Origin: Mycolicibacterium celeriflavum
Lineage (GTDB): Bacteria; Actinomycetota; Actinomycetes; Mycobacteriales; Mycobacteriaceae
Length of the DNA stretch: 64,000 nt
NCBI RefSeq assembly: GCF_010731795.1
Contig: NZ_AP022591.1
Span: 372,001-436,000 of the forward strand
Direction: 5' to 3'
Both the position numbers and the translations under genes were made by a program. This document shows, in pieces, positions 1 to 9,551 of the stretch; position 1 is the first letter of the stretch; each line of letters opens with the position of its first letter. The notes under the pieces were generated by a model. The model had not been told where the DNA came from and did no database searches. It was given only the letters and a program-made list of their open reading frames with translations.

Positions 1-791
1 CCACCCTTCGCGCAATGAGACGCAACGCGCGAACGCACGAGCCCCTCAGAGCCCGGCTTGGGCACCTCGATGGTTAATATGCTGGCCCACTCGCCGATTC
101 GTAAACCCGTCCCGAACAACCCCTCCGCGAATGCGATGTCGCGATCCTCAGTCGCTCCCCGCCAATCGTGGCGCGGCACGCCCTCCATCGTGAAACCACG
201 CAACCCCAGGTTCCGCCACAACCGAAATGCTTGTGGGGTAAGCCACTTCACGTCGGCCCTGCGCATCCCCGACGGAGTGCTCTCCAACACGACTTGGCCA
301 CCGCCCATCCAAGACGTGGCAATCACGCGGGCTCGGACGGGGTTGTCGATTCCGTGCTGCTCGGCCGCCCACGAGTAGAAATTGCGGATCGCCGCGCGAT
401 CGACACAGAAACTATTGGCGGTCACGTGCTGAGGATTCTTCTCAGCCGACAACCGCCACTCCTTGAACGCAGCCAGTTCCGATCGCGACGCCTGATCCCA
501 TCGAACGCCCATCGCGTGCAGAAAATCCAGCCACACCTTCAACGACAAGGCGTAACGACGCAAAGTCCCCGTTGCTCGTCCCCTCACCAGCGGATCTCGC
601 CAGTAGGCGTTCACCAACGCATCCGCCCGGCCCCACGGATCCAGGAAGAACGGAGTGCTATCACGCGCACCATTTCGCTTCGCCCGGGACTCGACATCAC
701 CCAACCCTGGAACCACGTCGTCCACCGATACGAACCGCTGACGGAAATCGTAGAAATGAAGAGTCCAACCATCAGCCGAAGCACCAGCCAT
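1..791 (-). CDS. Tyrosine recombinase/integrase, partial (cut by left window edge)
   Basis: Reading the minus strand from an ATG at 791 gives an uninterrupted frame of about 263 codons that runs off the window, so the C-terminus with the later catalytic residues is not visible. Residues about 60-165 look like the SAM-like core-binding domain of phage-type integrases (YWRDPLVRGRATGTLRRYAL, then helices containing WLDFLHAMGVRWDQ and FYSWAAEQHGIDNPVRAR). Near residue 235, FGTGLRIGEWASILTIEV matches the segment holding the first catalytic arginine (GxR-x2-E). AAGGGGGAAG lies a few bases before the ATG and supports this start; the frame is open to a stop near 920, but I see no canonical start further up. 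The gene faces out of the island and lies 14 bp after the preceding same-strand stop. It probably catalysed integration or excision of this element, but completeness cannot be judged. Confidence 0.8.
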   Translation of the reverse strand, partial: MAGASADGWTLHFYDFRQRFVSVDDVVPGLGDVESRAKRNGARDSTPFFLDPWGRADALVNAYWRDPLVRGRATGTLRRYALSLKVWLDFLHAMGVRWDQASRSELAAFKEWRLSAEKNPQHVTANSFCVDRAAIRNFYSWAAEQHGIDNPVRARVIATSWMGGGQVVLESTPSGMRRADVKWLTPQAFRLWRNLGLRGFTMEGVPRHDWRGATEDRDIAFAEGLFGTGLRIGEWASILTIEVPKPGSEGLVRSRVASHCAKG

Positions 792-805
792 CCCCGGCTT
801 CCCCC

Positions 806-1228
806 TTACCTCACGGGCATCGCCCTCATCATCGCCGAAGCGATTCCCCCAACCGTCTTCGACACGCCTGTCGGGCAGAGAACCGGCGACTGGATATTGG
901 GCGGACAGATCACCGTCGTCGACCTATCAACTGTGTTGTTGAAGGCGGCGCGCAGAGCGTTGAGGTCGCGCGCCAGGATGTAGGTGGCCGACGTCGGCCC
1001 GCCGGGATCGGTGTTGGAGCAGCACGCCATCGCCGCGGTCGCGGTGTCCGGAACCCGCACTGGCTTGCAACTGCCGGGCGGATAGCCGGCGGGCAGCACG
1101 CCGCTGAGACGGGCACGAGGCCCGGTGCTGGAGTCGGTCGGCGAGGTGGCCGTCGTCGTCGCTGGCGGATTGGCCATCACCGGTGCGGGAGGGTCTGGCC
1201 AAAGCAGCCACAACGTCAGACCGGACAT
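806..1228 (-). CDS. Truncated mycobacterial secreted-domain protein
   Basis: This 140-aa frame begins just after the antitoxin stop. The N-terminus has a short hydrophobic stretch (MSGLTLWLLWP) and a Thr/Pro/Ser-rich linker, compatible with export. Residues about 50-115 carry ACCSNTDPGGPTSATY, ALRAAFNNTV and ICPPNIQSP. From memory these resemble a secreted domain common in mycobacteria and attached to some PknH-like receptor kinases. After IQSP the sequence stops resembling that domain and becomes an unrelated tail ending 15 bp before the integrase start, so the 3' end appears truncated or replaced. The function is unknown, and it may be a non-functional remnant left by recombination. Confidence 0.45.
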   Translation of the reverse strand: MSGLTLWLLWPDPPAPVMANPPATTTATSPTDSSTGPRARLSGVLPAGYPPGSCKPVRVPDTATAAMACCSNTDPGGPTSATYILARDLNALRAAFNNTVDRSTTVICPPNIQSPVLCPTGVSKTVGGIASAMMRAMPVR

Positions 1229-1249
1229 CGCGGCGGTGCGAGCGCATGC

Positions 1250-1597
1250 TCACACCAATACTCCCTCAGCCATCGCGTCGATGAGGTCGAGGACGTCCGT
1301 GTATCTCCCCGCGCGGATCAGATCAGCAGGTTTGCTATGCCCGAGCAGCCGATTCGGTGAGAACATCCAGACATTGGCGTGGTCGGCTGGAAGAACTTCG
1401 GTGACGGCTTCGGCCACATAGGCCAGCTCTAGTAGGCGCTCCTTGTTCTGTCGCTGCGGCACGACGTCCCCGGCGACCCACCGGGCTACGGACCGCGGCG
1501 AGGCGTCGACAATGTCGCCCACCTCTTCGTTGGTCAAGCCGAGGCGGTTGATTGCTGCCGAAACCTTGCTGGCAAGCGCACCCAAACCCTCGCGCAT
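1250..1597 (-). CDS. Xre/MbcA/ParS-type antitoxin-like protein (DUF2384)
   Basis: This 115-aa protein has an N-terminal helix-turn-helix (LTNEEVGDIVDASPRSVARW, about residues 20-40). A C-terminal toxin-binding segment follows, with WMFSPNRLLGHSKPADLI and a closing DAMAEGVLV, the pattern of the MbcA/ParS (DUF2384) family. Family members usually precede a RES-domain NAD+-degrading toxin (for example MbcT) and both neutralise it and repress the operon. No RES gene follows here; the next gene is the truncated secreted-domain protein. The antitoxin therefore looks orphaned or separated from its toxin. An imperfect inverted repeat upstream could be its operator. Confidence 0.75.
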   Translation of the reverse strand: MREGLGALASKVSAAINRLGLTNEEVGDIVDASPRSVARWVAGDVVPQRQNKERLLELAYVAEAVTEVLPADHANVWMFSPNRLLGHSKPADLIRAGRYTDVLDLIDAMAEGVLV

Positions 1598-1612
1598 TGT
1601 GTGTCTTCGTTC

Positions 1613-1640
1613 TGTCGTATCTCTGTCACGTAGTATGACA
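1613..1640. promoter_or_regulatory. Candidate operator upstream of the MbcA-like gene
   Basis: TGTCGTA (1613-1619) and TATGACA (1634-1640) form an imperfect inverted repeat with one mismatch and a 14-nt spacer. It sits 16-43 bp before the antitoxin start, where autoregulation of such a gene would act. This is inferred only from symmetry and position. Confidence 0.3.
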
Positions 1641-1692
1641 TGCGCTGGGTGCGCGACCGATGGTTCAAGCCCGGTCGAAATCGGTGTTCTAT

Positions 1693-4600
1693 CTACTCGT
1701 CTATGTCGAGGCTTCCTGCGGTAAGGGTGTGTTCGGGTTCATCGATCGCCGCGTCGGGGGTGCGCCAGGTCAGGGTGAGCTGACGGCGGTGGGCGGCACG
1801 AACAGCTCGGGCGGCGGTGTCACACTGGGTGAGCAGCTGGCGCCACGGCTCGCTGAGCCGGGTGCGGCCGAGGCGGTCGGCCAGGGTGACCGCGGGTGTC
1901 GGCTCGTCGAGGCGGAGGTTCTCCGCGGCCTGATTATTGGCGGTCAGCGTGCTGGCCCAGGGAAGGGCGTTGAGCAGCCGCAGCGCGGGTGTGCTGGGGC
2001 CGTGATGGCCGGTGGGATCGATGATGATGGCGCGGGCGCCGGCGCTGGCAGTGTGATGCGCGATGCCGGCGAGGCGTGCTGGGTCGGTGTCGGCGGGGTT
2101 GTCGATGACGATGATCGTGCCGGGTGGAAGCGTCCACTGCTGATCGCTGATGCGTTGGTGCGCCTCGGCGATGGTGGTGAAGGTGTCGGCCAGCTCTGCG
2201 ATGCGCGCGGACGTGGTCGCCTCGTTAGTAGTGCTGAGCCACAGCACTTTTCGGCCGGCGGCGTTGGCGGTGCTGCGCAGGGTGTAGAGCGCTGCGGCAG
2301 TTTCGCGGTCACCGCTGTCGGCGCGGAGGAGGCTGAGCCGATAGGGCATCGCCGCCAAGGTTTTGAGGCGGTCGGCGGTGTGGGGTTCGTGGGCAGCCAG
2401 TGCGGTGGCGGGGATGGCCAACGGCGTCCGGTCGAAGTCGATGTGGCTGGCGGCGCGTAGAAGCTCCACCTCGGATCGTGCCGAGTCCAGCAGTGTTTCC
2501 AGGGCATCGGAGGTCGCGGTCTGGGCGGCGGCGAAGGCGGCGGCCACATCGCGGTCGGCGCGATCGAGCTCGCGGCGCAGCGCTTGGCGGCGCTCGCTCA
2601 GTGCGGCGCGGGCGGCCTGGTCCGCACGTTCGGCGTCGCCGCGCGCGGTGACGATGTCGTGTTCGGTGACGATCTTGTGGCCGCCGGCGGCCGCGGTGCG
2701 TGCGGCTTGCGCCTCGGAGAAGGCATGTTGAAACTGCAGCGAGGGCGGCTGCTTGGGCAGGCGGCGGGTATGGAAAGCGAGATCGGCTTGGGCCGAGGCG
2801 ATGTCGAGATCGTCGCGCTCAGGTGCTGCGTGAAGGGTGTCCAGTTGGGTGCGGGCGTGCTCGATCATGCGCAGGATGTCGTTGTAGGCGGCGTCGGCGT
2901 CGGCCCATTGCTCCATGACGGCGGTGACGGCGTGACTGTAGGGGCGGTCGGCGTCGACCTGGTGGCGCATGCGCAGTAATTCATCGGCGGCCGCGCGCAT
3001 GGCGGGGCCATTTCCGGCGCGAATGTCGGCGTCGAGTGTGGTGATTTCTTTGCAGACGGTTTGGTATTCGTCGCGCAGGGTGGTGAGCCTTTCGATGGTG
3101 ATGCCCAATTCGGGTATAGGGCGGTTTGCTGACAGATCTTCGAATTGAAGTTCGTCGAATTCGTCCGGCGGGTATTCGAATGTGTGCGGGTCCGGCGGCG
3201 CGTCATCGAAGTAGTCGTCGAGTGCGGCGCGTTCGTCGATGGTTGGGTAGGTGTCTTCGGGGTCGGGTGGAAGCAGGTGCTCCTCGGCGGGGTCGGGCGG
3301 TGCGTCGGTGTCGTCGGGGGTGGGGATGTCGTCGAAGTCCACGCCGAGATGGGCCTGTAGGCGGTGGGTGAACGCGTCGACGGTGTAGGTGATCAGTCGG
3401 GCGTAGTCGCCGGGTGCGATGGGGTCGCTGTCTGCGCTGGCGTCGGCGAGGTGTTCGGCAGCCACACTGAGTAGGTCGCGCGGTGTCCACTTGTGGGGGT
3501 TGACGGCGCTGATGGCGGCGACCAATCCGGGCCAGGCGGGATCAGAGGTGATGGTTTCGGCCAGCACAGATCCGAACACTGCATCGACGTCGCGGATCCA
3601 GGCTGGCCGCAGCCGCGAGTGTGTCGTGGCCAGCGTGGCGGTCGGTGAGAGCGCGCCGGCGATGCGCCACCACAGCGCCGCTGCGGGTAGTTCGTCGGGC
3701 AGGGGGCCTTGGCGCGCGGCGGTGGTGATGATCTGGCGCAGGTCCGGTGTGGTGCGGGTGGCTTGGGCCAGGTGAGCGGCCAGTTGTGGCCAGTAGGCGT
3801 CGGATCGCAGGCGCGGGTCGATGGCGTCGATGAGGTCGTTCCAGCGGGTGGTGTCGGCGCTGCGCCGACCAATTCCGGCGGCGGCATGGTGCTGCAGTAG
3901 GGCTTGCACGTCGCGGGTCCGGACGGGGAATTGGCGTGCTCCGGTCAGGCGGGTGTCGGCTTCCTCGACGCCCACGGCTGCGCGGAACACCGCAATTTCC
4001 GCGGTGAGCGCCCGGTTCACGGTGATCAGGGGTCGCGCCCAGGCCGGGGCGGTCGCGTTGGTCCAGCCCTGGGCGCGCTCGCGGATGGCGTCGGCGAGGG
4101 TGCCGACGAGGTGTTCGCGCCGCGCCAGGTAGTCGCCCCACTGGGGATCGTCGGCAAGTGCTTCCGGGATGGCCGGCAGCCAGCGCAGCACCCCGACTCC
4201 GGAGGAGTGGGTTCCGGCGGGATCGATCCGGTAGTCCAGGACGGCGGCGGGGTCGGCGGCATCATCGACGCTGCCCTTGGCCAGCGCGTCGACCAGCAGC
4301 TGGTGGGGATCTGCACCGCTCAGGGCCAGGACGGCGAGGTTGCGGCGCAGCACCGGCCAGGCTTCGCGCGTGCTCAGCGCTGGGATCACCTCATCGGCGA
4401 TCGCGTCGAGTCGGTCCCGGGCCCCGACGCCCAGGCGGTTCTCGGCGGCGGCGCCGAGCGCGTCGTAGTACATGTCTGAGGCGGCGGCCAGTCGCGCGGC
4501 GGGGTCGGCGGCTTGGCGGGCTGCGGTGGTGGCCGAGACTTGGGCGCCGTCGCGGGCCAGCGTGCGGGTCAAGACGTCCACGGCGGTGTCGGGGTGGGTG

Positions 4601-7557
4601 GCCTTCGGCGACAGCAGCCGGTGGGGGTCGCCCTCTGCGGTGGACAGGTAGAGGTGGTTCTCGTCGGTGGCCCGGGTCATCGCGACGTAGAGGGCCTGGC
4701 GGGTCAGCATGTCCGAGCCGACGATGTGGCAACTGCCCTTGGTGTCGCGCCGTCCTGCGGTCAAGCCTTGAGCCGAGTCGATGGTGGCCGCGTAGCCCAG
4801 CGTCACGTGCTCGGCGATGTAGTCGGCGGGCAGGGTGACGATGCGCCCGCTGCGCAGATGGCGGGCTTTGAGGCTGCCATCCGTCATGACTTCGGTGATC
4901 GTGTAGCGGTAGCCGTTGCGGACGAAGTCGTTGCGCCCGATCGGGATCCAGCGCGCGTTCTTTCGGGTGCGAATGGTGTCCCCGGCGCTGGCGGTCAGCT
5001 GGTCGGCCAGCACCACACTGGCAGCGCTCGCGGCGGCGGGGTCGGCGGCGAGGCGGTCGGTGCGGGCGCGGGCGTTGAGCGCGTTGATGACGTCGTTGGT
5101 GGGGGCTAGCAGTATCGAGTCTGCGCCGGCGGCCAGGTCGGCTCGCCACGCTTGGTAGGCCATGTCGGCGGCGGTGTCGTCGGTGCCGACATGGACGCGG
5201 TGGTTGTCGATGTAGAACCCGATGCCGGCCGGGTCGGCGTCGTGCAACGCCAGCCCGGCGGCCGCTTCGGCGGCCGACCGGAAGCGCACGACTTCGGAGA
5301 GGGTGAGCGCGTCGGTGGTTTCGGCGATGTCGCGTAGCACTCCACCGGCTGAGATCGACGACAGCTGGCCGTCGTCGCCGACGAGGCGCACGCTGGCGCC
5401 TTTGCGCAGCGCGTCGGTGATCATCGCGTCGAGCCCAGCGGTGGCGGCCTTGCCGGCTTCGTCGACGACGATCAGCGTGTCGGGGTCGACCTTCTCGAAC
5501 CACTTCGGCGGTCGACCGAATGCCGTTTTGGTGGGGTCGGCTGACCACACGTACTTGTCGAGGGTGTCGGTGGTCGCGCCGAGGTCCTCACCGAGCACGA
5601 TCGCCGCGTCGGCGGTCGGCGCCAGGCCGATGACGTGCCCGCCGGAGCTGCGCCAGGCGTGCGCCAGTGCGGCCATCGCGGTGGTCTTGCCGGTCCCGGC
5701 CGGCGCCAGCGCGAGCGCGACACGGCGTCCACAGGTCGCCATTTCCGAGACCAGGGCGGCCTGGCCGGGGTTGAGCGTGCGGCCCCGCGCCGCCGAATCC
5801 GCCAGCGCCAGTTCGACATCGCCAACGGTGGCCCGCCGTCCGTCTTCGCGACCGACAGCGGACAGGATGCGCCGCTCGGCGGCCATCGTCGCCGCGCTGG
5901 TGTAGACCGCGACGCCGTGACGGCTAAACACGCTGGCGCCATCGCGGCGACGCAACGCGCCAGGCTCACCTAACTCGGTATCGGCGACGCGGGCGAGCGG
6001 CACCGAAAACGCTTGCCCCAGTGCGGTGTCAGTGAGCCGTTCGACGAGTGCGCCGTCGTGCGCCAGGCCGTGCGAGCGGACCTGGCGCAGCGCCTCGGCG
6101 CGCACATGGTGACGCTGCCAGGTTGAGCGCGCCTCGCTGACCGTGGCGATCATCTCGCCAGCGCGCGCCACGACCCAATCTGCATCGACTTCGGGTGCGC
6201 TTTGGGTGCGGTCGGGGCGGGCGAGGGTGTCGGCCAGCATCTGATTGAGTCCGGGGCGCCCGAGGACCTCGACGGCTTGGGTGCGCCAAGTGTGGCGCTG
6301 TTCAGCCAGTGAGCGCGGCTCGTGTTTGGCTTCGCGCGATTCCAGCGTCGCCTGCTGGGCCAGGGCGATGATTTCGACGTTGGTCGGCTCGCGGCCGTGG
6401 GCAGCCTGAAACTGCTTGGCGAGCTCGGCGGTGCGCGCCTCGATCGCCGCGCGCCGGCTTGACCACCGCGACATCAGTTCGGTCGACATTCCGTCGATCT
6501 CGCGCACCGGTCGCTTACCGTGTCCGCGGGCCTGTTCGACGAAGCGCACGCCGAGGCTGGCGATCATGTGGGCTTCCAGGCGGGTGTTGTACAACTCCGA
6601 GGCCGCCACGGTGACCCGGTGCAGCGGTTGACCGTCCAGGGCAAGCCAGCGGCGCACCCCGTTGGCGTCGACGTGAGACACCTTGTTGGACACCGCGACA
6701 TGGGTGTGTAGGTCGGGGTCACCGGCGCGGGAATCGCGGTGGGTGAAGGCCGCGGCGATGAGTCCTTCGGTGTCGACCTGGGCCACCCCGTTGGCGCCGG
6801 TGCGGGTGAATGCCGCGGAGTCCTGCAGCCACTCCAGCACGTCGGCGACGGCCGCGTCGTGGGCGGCCTCGATCTGTTCGGCCACCGGCAGCGGGGCGAT
6901 CGCCCATAGCGCCGACACCGATTTCACCGGTGAGAACGTCAGGTCATACCCGGCGACGGCGGTGGTGCGGGCCCGGGTGTTGCGCGCGATGAACCCCGAG
7001 AGCTCCCGATCGTCGGCCGGGGGACGGCCGTACTCCTCGCTGAACAGAGTCACGGCCACCCGGGTGCGGATCCGGGCACGGTCGTCGGGGGTGATGGTGG
7101 CGTTCCAGTGCGCACCCGCTTCGGCGTTGTGGTCGCGGTAGGCCACCGCCAGGCGGCGGGCGAATTCCGGCTCGCCATCGCGGACGAGGAACTTGCGTCC
7201 CAGCCGGCTGGCGATCAGCTGCTCGCGGGGGCGCCCGCCGCGCCCAGAGGTGTAGGCCATGATGCGGTCGGCGTTGGGATGCAGCCCCTCCCCGTAGAGG
7301 GCGCGCATCTGCACCTCGCTGACTCCGGAGCCCGCCTCGACAGTCCAAATCTGTTCGCGCGCTCGAGCACTGATCTCGCACCGGCCGGTGTCAGACAGCG
7401 CGGCCAGGCCCCGGCCCATCCAGTGCCCGGGCGCCTCGCCCTTGGCTGAGTAGTAGTCGGCCAGCGTGGAGCGGCCTCGCTCGGTGCTATCGGCGGCAGC
7501 GACCTGCCGCACCAGGTACAGGTATCCGTCCCCGGCGGTCAACTTGTGCAGCGTCAT
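1693..7557 (-). CDS. traA: MobF-family conjugative relaxase-helicase TraA
   Basis: At about 1954 aa this is a fused relaxase and DNA helicase that nicks oriT, stays covalently bound to the transferred strand and unwinds the element. The N-terminal TrwC-like domain has tyrosines in GDGYLYLVRQ (residues 12 and 14) and the HUH metal site: a histidine in FTHRD and two in DPDLHTHVAVSN (about 273, 284, 286). Next comes a RecD-like superfamily I helicase with Walker A (APAGTGKTT, Lys about 624), Walker B (LIVVDEAG) and motif VI near LYVAMTRA. The last 900 residues are less conserved, acidic and helical, typical of actinobacterial TraA. ATG 7557 gives the usual MTLHKLTAGDGY start; an in-frame GTG lies at 7572. 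No coupling protein or type IV secretion genes are seen nearby. The frame is intact, so the enzyme could still be functional. Confidence 0.92.
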   Translation of the reverse strand: MTLHKLTAGDGYLYLVRQVAAADSTERGRSTLADYYSAKGEAPGHWMGRGLAALSDTGRCEISARAREQIWTVEAGSGVSEVQMRALYGEGLHPNADRIMAYTSGRGGRPREQLIASRLGRKFLVRDGEPEFARRLAVAYRDHNAEAGAHWNATITPDDRARIRTRVAVTLFSEEYGRPPADDRELSGFIARNTRARTTAVAGYDLTFSPVKSVSALWAIAPLPVAEQIEAAHDAAVADVLEWLQDSAAFTRTGANGVAQVDTEGLIAAAFTHRDSRAGDPDLHTHVAVSNKVSHVDANGVRRWLALDGQPLHRVTVAASELYNTRLEAHMIASLGVRFVEQARGHGKRPVREIDGMSTELMSRWSSRRAAIEARTAELAKQFQAAHGREPTNVEIIALAQQATLESREAKHEPRSLAEQRHTWRTQAVEVLGRPGLNQMLADTLARPDRTQSAPEVDADWVVARAGEMIATVSEARSTWQRHHVRAEALRQVRSHGLAHDGALVERLTDTALGQAFSVPLARVADTELGEPGALRRRDGASVFSRHGVAVYTSAATMAAERRILSAVGREDGRRATVGDVELALADSAARGRTLNPGQAALVSEMATCGRRVALALAPAGTGKTTAMAALAHAWRSSGGHVIGLAPTADAAIVLGEDLGATTDTLDKYVWSADPTKTAFGRPPKWFEKVDPDTLIVVDEAGKAATAGLDAMITDALRKGASVRLVGDDGQLSSISAGGVLRDIAETTDALTLSEVVRFRSAAEAAAGLALHDADPAGIGFYIDNHRVHVGTDDTAADMAYQAWRADLAAGADSILLAPTNDVINALNARARTDRLAADPAAASAASVVLADQLTASAGDTIRTRKNARWIPIGRNDFVRNGYRYTITEVMTDGSLKARHLRSGRIVTLPADYIAEHVTLGYAATIDSAQGLTAGRRDTKGSCHIVGSDMLTRQALYVAMTRATDENHLYLSTAEGDPHRLLSPKATHPDTAVDVLTRTLARDGAQVSATTAARQAADPAARLAAASDMYYDALGAAAENRLGVGARDRLDAIADEVIPALSTREAWPVLRRNLAVLALSGADPHQLLVDALAKGSVDDAADPAAVLDYRIDPAGTHSSGVGVLRWLPAIPEALADDPQWGDYLARREHLVGTLADAIRERAQGWTNATAPAWARPLITVNRALTAEIAVFRAAVGVEEADTRLTGARQFPVRTRDVQALLQHHAAAGIGRRSADTTRWNDLIDAIDPRLRSDAYWPQLAAHLAQATRTTPDLRQIITTAARQGPLPDELPAAALWWRIAGALSPTATLATTHSRLRPAWIRDVDAVFGSVLAETITSDPAWPGLVAAISAVNPHKWTPRDLLSVAAEHLADASADSDPIAPGDYARLITYTVDAFTHRLQAHLGVDFDDIPTPDDTDAPPDPAEEHLLPPDPEDTYPTIDERAALDDYFDDAPPDPHTFEYPPDEFDELQFEDLSANRPIPELGITIERLTTLRDEYQTVCKEITTLDADIRAGNGPAMRAAADELLRMRHQVDADRPYSHAVTAVMEQWADADAAYNDILRMIEHARTQLDTLHAAPERDDLDIASAQADLAFHTRRLPKQPPSLQFQHAFSEAQAARTAAAGGHKIVTEHDIVTARGDAERADQAARAALSERRQALRRELDRADRDVAAAFAAAQTATSDALETLLDSARSEVELLRAASHIDFDRTPLAIPATALAAHEPHTADRLKTLAAMPYRLSLLRADSGDRETAAALYTLRSTANAAGRKVLWLSTTNEATTSARIAELADTFTTIAEAHQRISDQQWTLPPGTIIVIDNPADTDPARLAGIAHHTASAGARAIIIDPTGHHGPSTPALRLLNALPWASTLTANNQAAENLRLDEPTPAVTLADRLGRTRLSEPWRQLLTQCDTAARAVRAAHRRQLTLTWRTPDAAIDEPEHTLTAGSLDIDE

Positions 7558-7661
7558 CACCACGACGCGCACCCGAGCAACCGCATGGGCCGCACGCTAC
7601 GAACCTGACCGCCGTCAAAGCCACGACCAAACCAGGGACTCTTAAACATCTCTTAGGAATC

Positions 7662-7691
7662 GACACCTGAATGCAAGAGGTGTGTGGTGTC
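7662..7691. other. Candidate oriT hairpin in the traA upstream gap
   Basis: The 259-bp gap between traA and the divergent accessory gene (7573-7831) holds nested inverted repeats. ACACCT (7663-7668) pairs with AGGTGT (7678-7683), and GACACC (7662-7667) alternatively pairs with GGTGTC (7686-7691). MobF oriT sites usually lie next to the relaxase gene and consist of short inverted repeats beside the nick. No known nick motif could be assigned, so this remains a positional inference. Promoters for both divergent genes must also lie in this gap. Confidence 0.35.
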
Positions 7692-7831
7692 TGGACGGGA
7701 CTCAGGGAGGCGAGATGTGAGAGGCGTCTTATGGGAGTTGGGGTGGCGGACGCTGGTGAACGGCGGAGGGGCTGACGAGGCACACGGCGAATGGTGGTGG
7801 CAGGCAGAGGAAGAAAACTGGTGAGGAGCGA

Positions 7832-8353
7832 ATGTGGCTGCGGTGGTGGGCCGGCGCCTGGGCCGCGACGTATGGTGCGGGCATGGCTGGAAATACCTCG
7901 AAGGTCGAGGCGCGGCGGCGGGTCCGGGAGGCACAAGCTCGGACCAATGAGGCCCGCGCACAACGGGAACGGGCCAACGTGGATGACGCCGCGACGTTCA
8001 TCGTCGCGGTAGGCAAGGTCGCCGAAGTCGATGCGTGGGAGTCTGAGCGGCTGGCGGTGGTCCGCGAACGCGTGCGAGCTGAGGCGAGCAGGAGACGCGC
8101 CAACTGCAGAGCGGAAGCGGGTGTGGCCATCGCGCGGATGCAGCAGCGGGGCGAAACGCTGGCGACTATCGCAGAGTTGGCAGGCATGGGGATCGGCGAG
8201 ATCCGCGCCATGCTGCGGCATGCGCCGAAGCCTGAAAGGCACGCGGCAAGCGGCAGTTCGGGTGCACCGGTACGCGACGCGCAAGGCGGGCAAGTTTCAA
8301 CCCGCCTCCATGCTGGCTGCAACGCGGCCCTGGGCGACGCAGCGGTGGTGTAG
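7832..8353 (+). CDS. Small charged helical protein, possible relaxosome accessory factor
   Basis: This is a 173-aa protein, or 156 aa from an in-frame ATG at 7883. GAGGAG six bases before 7832 favours the longer form, but the conserved-looking sequence starts at MAGNTSKVEARRRVREAQ. Residues about 20-110 are rich in Arg, Glu and Ala and predicted to be long helices. They are followed by an HTH-like segment (GETLATIAELAGMGIGEIRA) near residue 125. Similar small genes stand divergently beside MobF relaxase genes in mycobacterial plasmids and integrated elements (from memory), so a DNA-binding relaxosome or regulatory role is plausible. No catalytic motif is visible. Confidence 0.6.
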   Translation: MWLRWWAGAWAATYGAGMAGNTSKVEARRRVREAQARTNEARAQRERANVDDAATFIVAVGKVAEVDAWESERLAVVRERVRAEASRRRANCRAEAGVAIARMQQRGETLATIAELAGMGIGEIRAMLRHAPKPERHAASGSSGAPVRDAQGGQVSTRLHAGCNAALGDAAVV

Positions 8354-9551
8354 CGAAGACAGCTTGGATGTCTCAGCGGGAGATTGTCATGAGTGGTGTT
8401 GACGGCGGCAGGCACATCGTTCTATACGTCCGAACCGACGTCGGCATCTGGAGCCCGCAGGAAGGTTCGCGCGTGGTCGAGTGTTATGCAACAGCTGCCC
8501 TCCATCCGGGCGCAGTGAACCGGCTCGGCGACGCGAACGGGCGTGAGCCAGTGCGGTGTTGGGTGATGATTCATGAGGCGCCGGATTCCGTTCCCGAGCG
8601 GCGATTTCCCGGTCGGGCGAATCGCGCTGCCGGCCTTTCGTTGTGTGCGTCGGCGGCGCCTGTTGGCGCCACGGTAGTCAGCCCTGGGTCTGGCGCCTGC
8701 GGCGATCAAGCGCGTGGGGCGGCCGGGTGGCGTAGTCCGCGTCGGCACGCCGGGAGAGCACCCCGTTTCGCGGCCACGTCGTGTGCGGCTCAACGTCTTT
8801 CGCTGCGCTATCTGGAGGGTCGTGATCGGAGCCGATGGGCACGGTCGCATCGATTTCACGCGCGAGGGGATGGGTGTGTCTACAGCCGCACCGGTTACGC
8901 GCGGTGAATCGCGAGCGGACTCGTCGGCGGATGGGGTGCTGCTACTGCACAACAGCGACAATCCAGGCGCGTCAAAATCGCCGCCGACGGTGTTGTGGAG
9001 CATGTCGTCTTGGGTTCACACCCCGTGACAACGTGAAACCGATGGCGAGGGTGTGTCGCGGGGTGGCGGGCCTCCGCGCGCCGAGTCGATGGCGAGGGAG
9101 CGCGGCGCGAACGATCAGTGCCGTTGCGGGCAGCCGTACGCAGCGGCAGGGACACGGCCGCGGTAGTGCGGCGATGATTGGCGACAAGTGGACTCTCGGT
9201 GCCTCTGGTGCGGTCATTGCGCACACGGGTCGGTGATCGTCAGAGCCGGTGCGGGCGGGTTGTTGCGTGCAACGATCCGGATTGGGCGGGGCCATTTCTG
9301 CGCGTCCGTGTACTCAGGGGCTGCTGCTGTGGAAGGTCCCGTCGGTCGCGCGTGTCGTTGATGGATCCTGGGATGGTTTGGTGCATGCTTGTCGTGGCCG
9401 TCCGGCGGCCAATCCGGTCATGCTGTGCCGCCCCGACGTCAGCATCAAGCGGATCAAGGAGACTGTCGAGCTCCACCGTCGCTGCGAGTTCTCGTTTTAT
9501 CCAGTTCACTCATGAAGTGCTATGGGCGGTATGCGCTTAGGAGGATCTGGC
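8354..9551. other. Gene-poor stretch, no confident gene
   Basis: Frames here on both strands are Arg/Pro-rich and overlap each other without a consistent coding bias. The best candidate is a plus-strand frame from ATG 8389, whose first 65 codons (start MSGVDGGRHIVLYVRTDVG, then CWVMIHEAPD) look protein-like before the composition degrades. A second short plausible tail (PDVSIKRIKETVELHRRC) ends near 9513. Both may be remnants. I see no tRNA, array or insertion-sequence ends. Confidence 0.4.

Noticed and set aside
168..983. A plus-strand open frame of 271 codons at the left edge
   Set aside because: It is antisense to the integrase, which has motif support and a ribosome-binding site.
7487..8293. 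Minus-strand frame upstream of traA
   Set aside because: It is Pro/Ser/Arg-rich and antisense to the accessory gene; it crosses the likely oriT and promoter region.
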